Positions 18,001 through 25,717 of a DNA stretch of 64,000 nt are shown here, one piece after another. How positions within the stretch are numbered: the first letter of the stretch is position 1; each line of letters opens with the position of its first letter. Origin of the DNA: an uncultured Myxococcales bacterium (GTDB lineage: Bacteria; Myxococcota; Myxococcia; Myxococcales; Myxococcaceae); the NCBI GenBank assembly GCA_937980205.1, contig CALJKW010000078.1:62001-126000 (forward strand). Reading direction: 5' to 3'. A program made the position numbers and the translations under genes. Under the pieces are notes generated by a model, which saw only the letters and a program-made list of their open reading frames with translations, made no database searches and was not told where the DNA came from.

Positions 18001-18166
18001 CGTGCGTGAGCGCGAGAAGGACGAGCGCGGCGTCACGTTGGGCTTTCAGTACCTCGGTCCCGTCGAGCTCGTCAGCGCGGCCGGTGAGCGGCCGATCACC
18101 ATCGAGTGGAGGCTGCAGTTCCCGATGCCGCTCGAGCTGCTGCGGCATGGGCGTGTCGCGGCGTGA
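15098..18166 (+). CDS. DEAD/DEAH helicase with N-terminal PLD nuclease domain and DUF3427
   Basis: A 1022-residue protein. Order: a helical N-terminal part beginning GIYDEVVTKRVEAEL, a phospholipase-D-like nuclease domain with RLHAKAWLF (H-x-K, residues 215-217) and YVGSSNLSHA, then an SF2 helicase with Walker A ATGTGKT near 342, DEAHH near 430, a motif III region LLGLTGTPER and motif VI QQLGRGLRR, and a C-terminal DUF3427 region including ICAAFDVRTQAGNFRDFFRG. This PLD + helicase + DUF3427 architecture is a known family found across bacteria and often near restriction or defence genes; its action is presumed to be DNA cleavage coupled to translocation. The ATG at 15098 is the first good start. 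It stands alone, about 160 nt after the Uma2 gene. Confidence 0.9.
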   Translation: MGTLRRPGLVPGIYDEVVTKRVEAELSRLAPSLEAVRHRLGSESVASPLSALLRDALTLALDELEPQDSVKLGEAVLHVLHEHAPKALQRAGELELRPERLLSIVEKPAQAPSRPKGSLHTSSLLVNAEGDSLLDHLRSEFDSADRVDLLCAFIKLSGFEKLRAAIERHCVERGRPLRLLTTTYMGASDLMAVERLARLRNVEVKVSFDHEDTRLHAKAWLFHRKSGFSTAYVGSSNLSHAAQTDGLEWNVRLTESDQPALVAQMAETFDQYWADHDTFERYEGGNAAHRDRLARALAPSRRGDEAPGFLPNLEPKDFQKPVLEELAAARRLGRHRNLLVAATGTGKTVMAALDYRALRAAGAVDTLLFVAHRREILEQSLHVYRSALQVGTFGELLFQGETPRVGRHVFASIDSLDDTDVSKFDMVVLDEAHHAAAYKWETLMKRVGSPKELLGLTGTPERADGLDYEHHFPRPWIGNLRVWNCIPHALVPFRYYVLDVEGVNLRDVQWTAGRYVPSALAGKLIGSAEIFVRRALRAINECIGRPAELRAIAFCANVDHANEICRLLSANYRARVLTADTPRTERKAARDALNSGEIQILCVVDLYNEGVDVPNVNALFFFRPTESATVFLQQLGRGLRRAPNKAEVVVFDLTGRQHLEFRWDRRLRAMLGHTPRELRELVDTGFGRLPPGCHLHLDERAQEEVLEQLERAVPQDLRGLRELLRTPPHDTFSLPEFLHHTDVALESIYDDRRERSWTLLRASAGLETRPLTDEERAALGMLHKLIHTGDGVRLDTWLRLTRLERPGSEAERRVMRMLFVVLYGKELAPRDDAWALWERHAIVREELAALARVLLERNAFLAEPHALAPEIPLVLHGRYSGTEICAAFDVRTQAGNFRDFFRGAVTVGRYELLLVTMEKDAKTKEHLRYRDFPLNERLFHWQSRSGATVDSDDARRLLQPGASVPLLFVREREKDERGVTLGFQYLGPVELVSAAGERPITIEWRLQFPMPLELLRHGRVAA

Positions 18167-18286
18167 ACCGCCACCCGCAGAGGGCACCGCGGCACACGTC
18201 TTATCCATTCTCACTGCCCAAGACCCTCAAGGCCGCGACGTCACGGCGGCTGTAAACGGCGCGCGTCTTGAACATGCGCCGGCGCG

Positions 18287-20173
18287 ATGACGATCGCCCT
18301 CCGCCCGAAGCCGCTGCTGCTCGCCCGCGCCGTCTCCTCAGGAAACGAGAAACCGCTGCCGGCCGCGCCGGCGAAGCCGATCGACGCCGTCGAGCCCACG
18401 GCTCCGGCGCTCGTGCAGCTCCAGACCGCCGCGTCGCTGGAGGTCGCGGCGCCGACCGGGCTCGAGGGCCGAAGCTTCGCGGCGCTCATCGCGCGGCTCG
18501 GCCTCACCGAGGCGGTGAAGGACGGCGTCATCACCGAAGCCGAGGCGCAGGCCGCCGGGCTCGCGTTGGCTCCGCTGCTCGCCGCCGCCTCTCGCGAAGG
18601 CGACACCACGAAGCTCGACGACTACAGCGAGCTGCTCTCCGCCGCTCCCACGCACGCCGCCGTCTCGCGCGAGCAGCTCTCCGCCGGCTTCAAGGCCGAC
18701 TACGTCGTCTTCGCTCCTCGCTCCTCGCACGAGGCGCTGCAGCCGCTGCTCGCGCACCGCTCGCTCAAGGGCTTGAGCGTCGCGCTCGTCGACCCCGCGG
18801 ACGTCGCGGAGGTGAACGGGAAGCTGGCTCCGACGACGGCGGACCTCTCCGCGCTGGTGAAGCGCTCGGGCGCCCGGTTCGTGATGCTCGTCGGCTCGGG
18901 GCGCTCGGGCGAGGTGCCGGCGGACCAGCTCGAGGCCAGGGACTACGGCCACGCGTACATGAACGCGCGCAACATCAACAAAGAGCTCGCGAAGCACCCC
19001 GACGCGTCCTTCCGGTTCCGCGAGGTCTTCGCGAGCGACAACGCGTACGGGCTGCCGAACAAGAAGGGCGTCCCCACCGTCGCGGTCGGCCGGCTGCCGG
19101 TGCGGTCGGCAGAGGAGCTCGTCTCCGTCGTCTCCCGCATCGTGGACTACGAGGCCGAGCTGAGCGGCGGCGCCTGGCAGGCGCGCGTCAACGTCGCCGA
19201 CGGCGCGCCGATGTGGGGCAAGCTCAAGGACCGCGCCGTCGACGAGATCGCCGAGCACGCCATCGGCTCGGGCACCAACGCCGCGTACGACGCCCGCCGC
19301 ATCTCGCACAACCCCCACCAGCCCTCCGCGCCCACCGCGCCCGCCGTTCAGGCAGACGCGCTGCGCGACGGCGGCCTCTTCTTCCAGTACTTCGGCCACG
19401 GGCTCTCCATGGGCATCGACGGGCTGAGCGCCTCCTCGGTGGCGATGCTCGGCGCCGACCCGTCGCGGCCGACTCCGCTGGTGGCGATCATGGCGTGCCT
19501 CACCGGCCAGTACGCCGGCGGCTACGGCGACTGGGGCTCGTCGCTCGCCGAAGAGCTCGTCACCCGCGGCCCCGCGCTCAGCGCCATCGCCTCCTCCGAC
19601 ATCTCGCTGCCGCACTCGAACGCCGGCCTCGGCGCCGCCATCGCGGAAGAGACGATGAGCGGCAAGACGGCCACCGTCGGAGAGCTCCTCGTCGCCGCCA
19701 AGCGCCGCTACGAGAAGAACGACGTCAAGGGCATCGCCGGCACCATCAGCGGCGGCGGCCACCTCGCCTGGAGCGCCGGCCGCATCTTCAAGAAGCTCGG
19801 CGACGACGAGAAGGCGCACCTCTACATGTACAACCTCATCGGCGACCCGGCGATGGAGCTGCGCCGCCCCACCCGCGTCGCCGTCGGCGGGCCCCGCTCC
19901 GTCAACCGCGGTGAGGGCCTCTCGCTCGACGTCGCGGTGCCTCCCGCGCTGCGCAACGGCGTCGCGTACGTGTCGTTCGACGTGCCGGGCGCGGCGGGGA
20001 AGCCGGGCAGCTCCAGCGCGCTGACGGTCGCGGTGCCGGTGCGGGACGGCCGGCTCGAGGTGCAGCTGCCGCCCACCATGCGCAAGGGGCGGTTCAACGT
20101 GCGCGTCGCCGTCACCGCCGAGGGCGAAGATGCCGCCGTCGGCGTGCTCGAGGGCGTGCGGGTGAGTGATTGA
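18287..20173 (+). CDS. Peptidase C25 (gingipain-like) family protein
   Basis: A 628-residue protein. After an Ala/Pro-rich N-terminus (~120 residues, no convincing signal peptide), the core starts with ADYVVFAPRSSHEAL and has the gingipain-type features GVPTVAVGRLPV, a catalytic His in LFFQYFGHG (H371) and a catalytic Cys in IMACLTGQY (C404), followed by ALSAIASSDIS. It ends with YMYNLIGDPAMELRRP, a C25 landmark, and an Ig-like beta domain (about 520-628). These are caspase/gingipain-clan cysteine peptidases cutting after Arg or Lys; the substrate is unknown. Most homologues are secreted, so the missing leader is odd. It is flanked by unrelated accessory genes. Confidence 0.85.
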   Translation: MTIALRPKPLLLARAVSSGNEKPLPAAPAKPIDAVEPTAPALVQLQTAASLEVAAPTGLEGRSFAALIARLGLTEAVKDGVITEAEAQAAGLALAPLLAAASREGDTTKLDDYSELLSAAPTHAAVSREQLSAGFKADYVVFAPRSSHEALQPLLAHRSLKGLSVALVDPADVAEVNGKLAPTTADLSALVKRSGARFVMLVGSGRSGEVPADQLEARDYGHAYMNARNINKELAKHPDASFRFREVFASDNAYGLPNKKGVPTVAVGRLPVRSAEELVSVVSRIVDYEAELSGGAWQARVNVADGAPMWGKLKDRAVDEIAEHAIGSGTNAAYDARRISHNPHQPSAPTAPAVQADALRDGGLFFQYFGHGLSMGIDGLSASSVAMLGADPSRPTPLVAIMACLTGQYAGGYGDWGSSLAEELVTRGPALSAIASSDISLPHSNAGLGAAIAEETMSGKTATVGELLVAAKRRYEKNDVKGIAGTISGGGHLAWSAGRIFKKLGDDEKAHLYMYNLIGDPAMELRRPTRVAVGGPRSVNRGEGLSLDVAVPPALRNGVAYVSFDVPGAAGKPGSSSALTVAVPVRDGRLEVQLPPTMRKGRFNVRVAVTAEGEDAAVGVLEGVRVSD

Positions 20174-20307
20174 CGTTGTCTCAGCGATGAGACGATGCGC
20201 CAGCCGGGCACCAGCCGCGGCTGCTGCCCGCGCGAGGCGGTGAGGCCGTAACTGCGCGGTTCGGCTGGGCCAACGGCGGGCACGCGCCCTGCTCACTGCC
20301 CGGCACC

Positions 20308-20916
20308 GTGAACACATCGATACCGTATCTTCCGTGGGCGGCGGCCGTTGGCACCGTGCCCGGCTCGTTCGCCGTGGGGCTGGCTCATGTCTGCCGCAGC
20401 GAGGGGCTCGACGAGGCGGCGCTGTTCTTCGGGCTCGCGCCTCCGCCCGGGCGTCGTGCAGCGCGCGAGGCGATGCCCTGGCCTGTCGCTGCAGCGCTGC
20501 TGGAGCGACTCGAGGGGCTCCGGCCCTCGGCGCTGCGGGCGCTCGCCGAGCAGCTCGCCGGCGCCTGCGTGCTCGCGTGCGTGTCGTCGCGCGCCTTCGA
20601 GTCGAGCCGCACGCTGTTCGACGCCGCGCTCCGCGAGTGGCCGCGGTACTGGGGCGTCCTCGATGCCTCGCAGCGCGACGGCGACGGGTGGCACGTGGTG
20701 ATGACGCGGCTGAGGTCTCCGTTTCGGCCGTGCGAGGCGTTCTTCCGACTGCAGGCAGAGGTGCTGCGGCTGCTGCCCGCGGCGACTGGCAGCGCACCGG
20801 TGGAGGTCGATGCGCTCATTCAGCCCGGCGCCGGCCTCTACCGGGTCTCTCTGGCGCGAGACTCTGCCCGAGCTGAACCGCAGCAGCCTACGGCTCAGCT
20901 CTGCGGCGAACTCTGA
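20308..20916 (+). CDS. Hypothetical protein, AraC sensor-domain-like
   Basis: A 202-residue protein from GTG 20308. The first half (GLAHVCRSEGLDEAALFFGL, then MPWPVAAALLERLEGL and ALRALAEQLAG) follows the helical beginning of AraC-type arabinose-binding-like sensor domains, and the middle DASQRDGDGWHVVMTRL and FRPCEAFFRLQAEVL would be its later part. No DNA-binding helix-turn-helix follows, so this is either a stand-alone sensor or a truncated regulator. The last 22 nt overlap the end of the convergent phosphotransferase-like gene. The family call is tentative. Confidence 0.5.
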   Translation: MNTSIPYLPWAAAVGTVPGSFAVGLAHVCRSEGLDEAALFFGLAPPPGRRAAREAMPWPVAAALLERLEGLRPSALRALAEQLAGACVLACVSSRAFESSRTLFDAALREWPRYWGVLDASQRDGDGWHVVMTRLRSPFRPCEAFFRLQAEVLRLLPAATGSAPVEVDALIQPGAGLYRVSLARDSARAEPQQPTAQLCGEL

Positions 20917-21983
20917 AGGCGCGTCAGCATCGCGCGAAGCCGCTGCCGGGCCCCCAGCACGTCGCCTCGCTGGTCGAGCAGCGCGGCCTTGTACTGACTT
21001 GCGAGGAGCCCGAGCTCGTAGAACCACACCCTCGACGGAGCCAGCTCCCTTCCACCCGCTCCCGCGTAGGCGGTGAGGAGCCTCGCGAGTCCGTCCGGGA
21101 CCTGAAACGGCTGACGCACCCCGCGCGTCACGATGGCGAGGTCGTACGCGGGGTCGCCGATCTCGGCGCGCTCCCAGTCGATGACACCGGCCGGTTCGCC
21201 GACGCCCAGGAGCACGTTCTGGCCGAGGAGATCGCCGTGAAGCAGCACTCCGGGCTCGGCGGGAGGCAGGTGCTCGAGCATCCAGTCGCACGCCTCCCGA
21301 AGCTCCGTCTCGTCGCCGGCCACGGACCTCGCCAGGGCTTCGGCGTGCCCTGCACAGTCTGAGGAAGTGAAGAGCCCCGGCGGCAGCTCTTGCACGGGCA
21401 CGGCGTGAATCGCCGCGGCAACCCGGCCGACCTCCAGCCACGGCTGCACCTGGCCCTGCCTCCCGGCGCGGAGGTCGAGCGGCAGGCCCGGCAAGTGCTC
21501 CTCGACGAGGATGATGCCTCCGTCGTCGCGCCAGGCGCCGAGCGCTTTCGGAACCCGAAAGGGCAGCTGCCTCGCGCTCAACGCGTGGAGCAGCCGCAGC
21601 TCACCGATCGTCTGATGGGCATGGTCAGGCGCGGCTCCGCGATTCGGGACGAGCGCGAAGACGTCGCCCGCCTTCCCATCGACCTCGGCACGAAACGCGT
21701 CTCTCGACAGACCGCTCGCTACGAACTTCACGAAGCCGACGTCGACCTCGCGGCCGGCCTCCGCTGAACAGACCTGCTCGATCGCCCTCTTCGCTCGCGC
21801 CCAGCCGGCGCCGGGAGACTGGTCCGCGTTCGACTCACGGTATTGGCGCAGCGTCGAGCCGTACGGGAAGCCGCCTTCGGTGAAGCCGACGGCGAAGATC
21901 AGCTCTCCACCGCACTCGACCCAGTCGTCACCCGGGTCAATCCCCGGCTCGTCCTTGTCGGTCTGGCGCCGCTTTCGAGCCAC
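20895..21983 (-). CDS. Aminoglycoside phosphotransferase (APH/choline kinase) family protein
   Basis: A 362-residue protein from GTG 21983, chosen because AGGGG lies just before it; the longer frame to 22058 has shadow composition. It contains the kinase catalytic loop LLHGDLLGQNVLL (HGD-x4-N) and the metal-binding strand GVIDWERAEIGDPAYDL, the two signatures of the APH fold. The nucleotide-binding lobe is less obvious (FVKFVASGLSRDAFRAEV, IILVEEHLPG). An extra ~75-residue N-terminal part has no match I know. The natural substrate of chromosomal APH-like proteins is usually not an antibiotic, so no resistance is claimed. Confidence 0.85.
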   Translation of the reverse strand: MARKRRQTDKDEPGIDPGDDWVECGGELIFAVGFTEGGFPYGSTLRQYRESNADQSPGAGWARAKRAIEQVCSAEAGREVDVGFVKFVASGLSRDAFRAEVDGKAGDVFALVPNRGAAPDHAHQTIGELRLLHALSARQLPFRVPKALGAWRDDGGIILVEEHLPGLPLDLRAGRQGQVQPWLEVGRVAAAIHAVPVQELPPGLFTSSDCAGHAEALARSVAGDETELREACDWMLEHLPPAEPGVLLHGDLLGQNVLLGVGEPAGVIDWERAEIGDPAYDLAIVTRGVRQPFQVPDGLARLLTAYAGAGGRELAPSRVWFYELGLLASQYKAALLDQRGDVLGARQRLRAMLTRLQSSPQS

Positions 21984-22087
21984 GAGCCCCTTTACCTCGG
22001 AGGCCGGCGCGACAGCGCGTGGCCATGCCCAGCGCCGTGGGCGGGGTCGACACGGCACTGTCAGACCCCGGTGGTACTCGGGGCAAG

Positions 22088-22978
22088 ATGCCGTCGATTC
22101 CGCACGAGGCTCTGGTGCAGCTCTTTCGAGATGCTCCCGGGCTGCTCGCTCAGCTCCTGCGGCAGTCGAGAGCGCTCGAGTTGCCGCGACACGACGCCGT
22201 GGCTCCGGACGCGGAGAGCTTGGGTGATGCGCTGCCGCGGGAGCTGCGCTGTGACGGCGTCTTCCGCTTCGAGCGCGGTGGCCAGCCCGTGCTCGCGGTG
22301 GTGCTCGAGGTGCAGCTCGCCGAGGACCCGGACAAACCGTTCACGTGGCCGGCCTACCTCGTCGGGGCACGGCTGCGGTTCCGCTGCGACGTGGTGCTGG
22401 TCGTGGTGGCGCTGACCGTTTCCGTTGCCGCCTGGGCGAGGCAGCCGATGGTGCTCGGCCCGACGAGCGGGTCCATACGCGCCCTTGTCTTCGGGCCGGA
22501 CGACCTGCCGGCGGTCCTCGACCGAGAGCAGGCAAGAGCGAGCCCGGAGCTCGCAGTCCTCTCTGCGATTGCCCACGGGCGAGATGCCGACGTCGAGCGC
22601 GCCGCAACGACCGCGGCAGTCGCCGCTGGCGCCGTCTTGAGCGTGTTGAAGGGCGAAAGAAGCGCTCTGTATTATGACCTCATCAAGGCGTCGCTCAGCG
22701 ACGCGGCAAGGAAGGCGTTCGAAATGTTCCCCGCCAGCTACGAGTACCAGGATGAAGGCCTGCGCCGGGCGAAGGCCGAGGGGAAGGCCGAAGGCAAGGC
22801 GGAGGGCAAAGCCGAGGGTAAGGCGGAGGGCATTCTCGCTCTGCTGAAGGCCCGCGGGCTCGCCGTCAGCTCGGAGCAGCGCGAGCGGATCTTGTCATCC
22901 ACCGACCTCGGGCAGCTCGATCGCTGGCTGCTGGCCGCGGCCACGGCGAGCGCCACCGAGGCGCTCTTCCTGCTGTAG
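22088..22978 (+). CDS. Rpn/YhgA-like PD-(D/E)XK nuclease family protein
   Basis: A 296-residue protein from ATG 22088. Segments MPSIPHEALVQLFRDAPGLL, VLAVVLEVQLAEDPDKPFTW (E-x-Q of the nuclease core) and YLVGARLRFRCDVVLVVVAL define the family of multicopy transposase-like / Rpn proteins common in myxobacteria and actinobacteria. The C-terminal third has a tandem AEGK repeat (about residues 228-248) followed by a DUF4351-like helical tail, LLKARGLAVSSEQRERIL. Rpn relatives promote recombination or degrade DNA; the function here is inferred. The gene is divergent from the phosphotransferase gene. Confidence 0.85.
   Translation: MPSIPHEALVQLFRDAPGLLAQLLRQSRALELPRHDAVAPDAESLGDALPRELRCDGVFRFERGGQPVLAVVLEVQLAEDPDKPFTWPAYLVGARLRFRCDVVLVVVALTVSVAAWARQPMVLGPTSGSIRALVFGPDDLPAVLDREQARASPELAVLSAIAHGRDADVERAATTAAVAAGAVLSVLKGERSALYYDLIKASLSDAARKAFEMFPASYEYQDEGLRRAKAEGKAEGKAEGKAEGKAEGILALLKARGLAVSSEQRERILSSTDLGQLDRWLLAAATASATEALFLL
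22776..22832 (+). repeat. 12-bp tandem repeat encoding (Ala-Glu-Gly-Lys)n
   Basis: About five imperfect copies of a GCCGAGGGGAAG-type 12-mer run in frame inside the Rpn-like gene, encoding AEGK units. Such repeats are prone to slippage and vary in copy number between homologues. The stretch probably forms a flexible charged helix between the nuclease core and the C-terminal tail. Confidence 0.8.
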
Positions 22979-22990
22979 TCGCGCGCAGCC

Positions 22991-23416
22991 CTACCGCGTC
23001 CCAGCGCTCAGCGCCGGCCGCTCTTTCGCTTCGTCGGTGGCCTCGCCGAGCGTCTCGCGGATCACCCGGTCGGTGACCTCCTGCAGGTACTCGGCGAGCA
23101 CGCGCTGGGCTTCCACGAACTGCTTCCACAGCGTGTCGATCACGAACGACTTCTTGCCGAAGACCATCACCGTGGTGCGGCGCTGGCCGCGCAGACGGTA
23201 CGGCTCGAAGCCGGCCTTCTTCACCATCGCGATGAAGAGCTTCCGCGCCCAGACATCGGGGATCGTGAACTGCAGCTCCTCTTCCTTCTCTGCGTGGCCC
23301 TTCTTCTTCAGCGCCTCGAGCACGTTCTTGGCCGCGGCTCGCTCGCCGTCGGTCGTCGCTCCGTGCAGCAGCGCTTCGATCGCCGCCAGCTTCCGCTTCA
23401 GCTCCGCTTCCGTCAT
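22991..23416 (-). CDS. DUF2786-like hypothetical protein
   Basis: A 141-residue protein from ATG 23416. The N-terminus MTEAELKRKLAAIEALLHGA followed by ERAAAKNVLEALKKK is the helical DUF2786-like start (a unit that counts Ala- and Lys-rich helices), then the ATP- and Zn-free core IPDVWARKLFIAMVKKAGF, TVMVFGKKSF, and a long helix to TDRVIRETLGEA. I know of no established function. It lies 34 nt downstream of the helical-repeat gene on the same strand and probably shares its transcript. It faces the Rpn-like gene; the stops are 12 nt apart. Confidence 0.7.
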   Translation of the reverse strand: MTEAELKRKLAAIEALLHGATTDGERAAAKNVLEALKKKGHAEKEEELQFTIPDVWARKLFIAMVKKAGFEPYRLRGQRRTTVMVFGKKSFVIDTLWKQFVEAQRVLAEYLQEVTDRVIRETLGEATDEAKERPALSAGTR

Positions 23417-23450
23417 CGCCAGCCCGCGATAGTTCCGCGTGCCGTGACCG

Positions 23451-24635
23451 TCAACGGGCCTGCTCTTCCCGCAGCAGCGAGAGCAGCTCGAGGTACGCCT
23501 GGAACCAGAACGCCGGCGCCTCGGCGTGGTCGCGCGTGAGCTCCTCCAGGCGCTGCACCATGGCGCGCGTCGCGGGCGCCGTCGGGGCCAGCGCGTGGCG
23601 CGCCCAGGCGATCGGCATCGCGGCCGACATGTACATGTCCGCAGACGTCTTCTGCCCCACCGCCGCCCACGCCGCGTCGAGGACGGAGAGCCGGTCGTCG
23701 ACGGACCACGCTCCGGTCGCGGCGGTGTTGGCGAGGCGGCCGAGCGCGGCAAGGCGCTCGCGCTCGCCGAGGTCGTCGTCTGCCCGCGGCTTCGCGAAGT
23801 GCTGCAGCGCCCGCTCCAGCTCGCGCAGCGCCGGCTTCGGCTGCCCCGCCTCCGCCCGGAGCCACGCGGCGCGGAGCCTCAGCAGCTCCCACGCGTCGCG
23901 CTCGTAGTCGTTCTCGGAGGCCGCTTCGTTCAGCAGCGGCTGCGCCTGGTCGAGCGCCCAGAGCACGCGATCCGGCGCGCGCGTCTGGGCGAGGCGCGCG
24001 AGGGTGACGAGCGACTCCGCGGTGCGCTGTGGGTCTTCGAGGGCCCTCGCGGCTTCGAGCCCGCGCTCCCACTCGAGCGCATGGCCCCACCCGGCCACCG
24101 CGCGGGCGTACTCGAGGCGCGACTTCGGCCCCGGGTACTGCTCGAGCGCGTGGGCGACGAGCGCGCGCTGGCGGGCCGGGTCGAGGCCGGTGCGGCCGAT
24201 GCGCTCCACCAGCTCGGCGGAGACGAGCATCGGGTTGCCGGAGCTGCCCGAAGACTCCACCAGCTGATCGATGGCCTCCCTGAACGTGTCTTCGGCCTTG
24301 GCGAGGTCCTTCGCCGCGGCCCACGCCTCCGCCAGCGCGCCGAGGCACCGCGCCACCACCTCGCGGCGCCGCTTCACGAACTTGAGCTCCCCCTTCGCGA
24401 GCGCGTCGGCGCGCTTCGTGAGCTCGGCCGCCGTGTGCTTCCGCCCGAGCAGCTCGGCGTACTTCAGCTCGACGTCGTGCTGCGGAGACCGCAGCATCGG
24501 GTCGCGGTCGTCGGCCTTCCGCGGAGCCGCGGCGTTCTCGAGCTCGGCCAGCGCGTCGGCGTCGAGGTGCGGGAACGCCTTCGCGTGACGTGCGTGGCCG
24601 GAGCGGACGAGGTCGAGCAGTGGATGTGTGGCCAT
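23451..24635 (-). CDS. Helical-repeat (TPR-like) hypothetical protein
   Basis: A 394-residue protein from ATG 24635 (MATHPLLDLVRSGHARHAKA); upstream in-frame sequence is of shadow type. Nearly the whole length is amphipathic helices with TPR-like pairs, for example CLGALAEAWAAAKDLAKAED, ALRELERALQHFAKP and SVLDAAWAAVGQKTSADMY. The N-terminal DADALAELENAAAPR, HDVELKYAELLGRKHT and LTKRADALAKGELKFV form a separate helical unit. No enzyme motif, signal or membrane segment. A protein-protein scaffold is the likely role. It probably forms a two-gene unit with the DUF2786-like gene. Confidence 0.65.
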   Translation of the reverse strand: MATHPLLDLVRSGHARHAKAFPHLDADALAELENAAAPRKADDRDPMLRSPQHDVELKYAELLGRKHTAAELTKRADALAKGELKFVKRRREVVARCLGALAEAWAAAKDLAKAEDTFREAIDQLVESSGSSGNPMLVSAELVERIGRTGLDPARQRALVAHALEQYPGPKSRLEYARAVAGWGHALEWERGLEAARALEDPQRTAESLVTLARLAQTRAPDRVLWALDQAQPLLNEAASENDYERDAWELLRLRAAWLRAEAGQPKPALRELERALQHFAKPRADDDLGERERLAALGRLANTAATGAWSVDDRLSVLDAAWAAVGQKTSADMYMSAAMPIAWARHALAPTAPATRAMVQRLEELTRDHAEAPAFWFQAYLELLSLLREEQAR

Positions 24636-24672
24636 GACGGCAAGACACCACAGCCGGCGCCGGGGTGCAGCG

Positions 24673-24843
24673 CTACCGCGCCGCCGCCGCGGGCTCGCCC
24701 AGCAGCGCGGGCGCCTTGCCGACCCGCTCGGCGGCCTTCGTCTCGCCATGCTCGAAGAGGAACTTGCGGTAGGCCTCGAGGCCCGATGAGGCGGCGGTGC
24801 CAGGCCGCGGGGACGATGCGGCGCTGGCGCTGAACTTGCGGCG
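24673..24843 (-). pseudogene. Possible C-terminal gene remnant
   Basis: On the minus strand an open frame without a start codon ends at TAG 24673-24675 and encodes a natural-looking tail, GLEAYRKFLFEHGETKAAER followed by VGKAPALLGEP. Upstream it is closed by TGA. The composition is protein-like, unlike the other frames here, so this may be the end of a deleted gene. The family is not recognised. Confidence 0.3.
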
Positions 24844-24875
24844 CGCCCGTCATCGCTTCGGTTACCATCCCACCC

Positions 24876-25124
24876 GTGAAGCCGGGCTTTCTCAGGCCGC
24901 GCAGCCTGCGCGACGAGGTCGAAGAGGACGTGGCGCCGCTTCGGGGGCTCACGCTCGATGAGCGAGGCAAAATTCTCGAGTCGGTGTGTCGTGATGCGAT
25001 GGCGATTCTGCGTGGACGTCCCGACTTCGAGACCGCGGTCCAGGCGCGCGATCCGAGAAGCCGGGAGTCCGAGGAGACGTGGTTGCGCGCCGTGAAGCGG
25101 TTCCGAGCGCATGGACGCCACTGA
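24876..25124 (+). CDS. Small hypothetical protein, partner of the nucleotidyltransferase
   Basis: An 82-residue protein with a GTG start (24876). It is acidic then basic: LRDEVEEDVAPLRGLTLDER, GKILESVCRDAMAILRGRPD and WLRAVKRFRAHGRH. It is all helix with no recognised motif. It overlaps the next gene by 14 nt, so translation is coupled, and small genes of this type regularly precede AbiEii-like nucleotidyltransferases. It may be the cognate antitoxin or regulator; that is inferred from position only. Confidence 0.6.
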   Translation: MKPGFLRPRSLRDEVEEDVAPLRGLTLDERGKILESVCRDAMAILRGRPDFETAVQARDPRSRESEETWLRAVKRFRAHGRH

Positions 25125-25662
25125 GGCCGCCGTCCACTTCGCGCGTGCGCTGAAGCGTGCGGCGGTGCCTCACGCGATCGGGGGCGCCATCGCCTACGGT
25201 TTCTTCGGCGCGGCGCGCGGCACTTTCGATGTCGATCTCAACCTCTTCGTCTCCGGAGACGCAGCGGCGCCCGCCGTCGATGCGCTGATCTCCGCCGGGC
25301 TTCAAATCGATCGCTCAGGAGCACTGCAGACGGCGGTGGAACGCGGTGATGCCCGCGGCAGCTTCCAGGGAATGCCCGTCGACCTGTTCTTCAACTCCAT
25401 TCCCGTCCACGAGCGCGCCGCGAATCGAACGAGAGAAGTCACGCTGCACGGCGAGCGCGTCCGGGTCCTTTCGCCAGAGGACACCGCTGTTTTCAAGATG
25501 CTCTTCTACCGCGGGAAAGATCTCGTCGACGTCGAGCGCCTTCTGGGCCTGATGGGAGGCGAGCTCGACAGGGCGTACGTGCGGGCCGCCATCGTCGAGG
25601 TGGTCGGAGAAGACGACCACCGGACGCGACGATGGGACGAGCTCGTGGCGCAGCTCGGGTGA
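25111..25662 (+). CDS. Nucleotidyltransferase (AbiEii/DUF6036-like)
   Basis: A 183-residue protein. The Pol-beta-type nucleotidyltransferase start is clear: HAIGGAIAYGFFGAARGTFD followed by VDLNLFVS, giving G-G and then D-x-D, and a third acidic position in GMPVDLFFN. FKMLFYRGKDLVDVERLLGL is the helical tail typical of AbiEii/DUF6036 proteins. In the AbiE system the homologue is the toxin and modifies tRNA with nucleotides; the exact role here is inferred. With the 82-residue upstream gene it forms a compact two-gene unit resembling a toxin-antitoxin pair. Length fits the family. Confidence 0.8.
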   Translation: MDATEAAVHFARALKRAAVPHAIGGAIAYGFFGAARGTFDVDLNLFVSGDAAAPAVDALISAGLQIDRSGALQTAVERGDARGSFQGMPVDLFFNSIPVHERAANRTREVTLHGERVRVLSPEDTAVFKMLFYRGKDLVDVERLLGLMGGELDRAYVRAAIVEVVGEDDHRTRRWDELVAQLG

Positions 25663-25717
25663 GGCCTGGTCGTGCGGAGCCGGTAAGTGTCAGCCCCATG
25701 AGGTACACAGCGCTGAA

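Noticed and set aside
18338..20797. Long minus-strand open frame over the C25 peptidase
   Set aside because: It is antisense to a gene with clear catalytic motifs and is Arg/Ala-rich throughout.
20895..21983. Reading the APH-family protein as an antibiotic-resistance gene
   Set aside because: Only fold-level motifs are present; chromosomal APH-like kinases usually act on other substrates.
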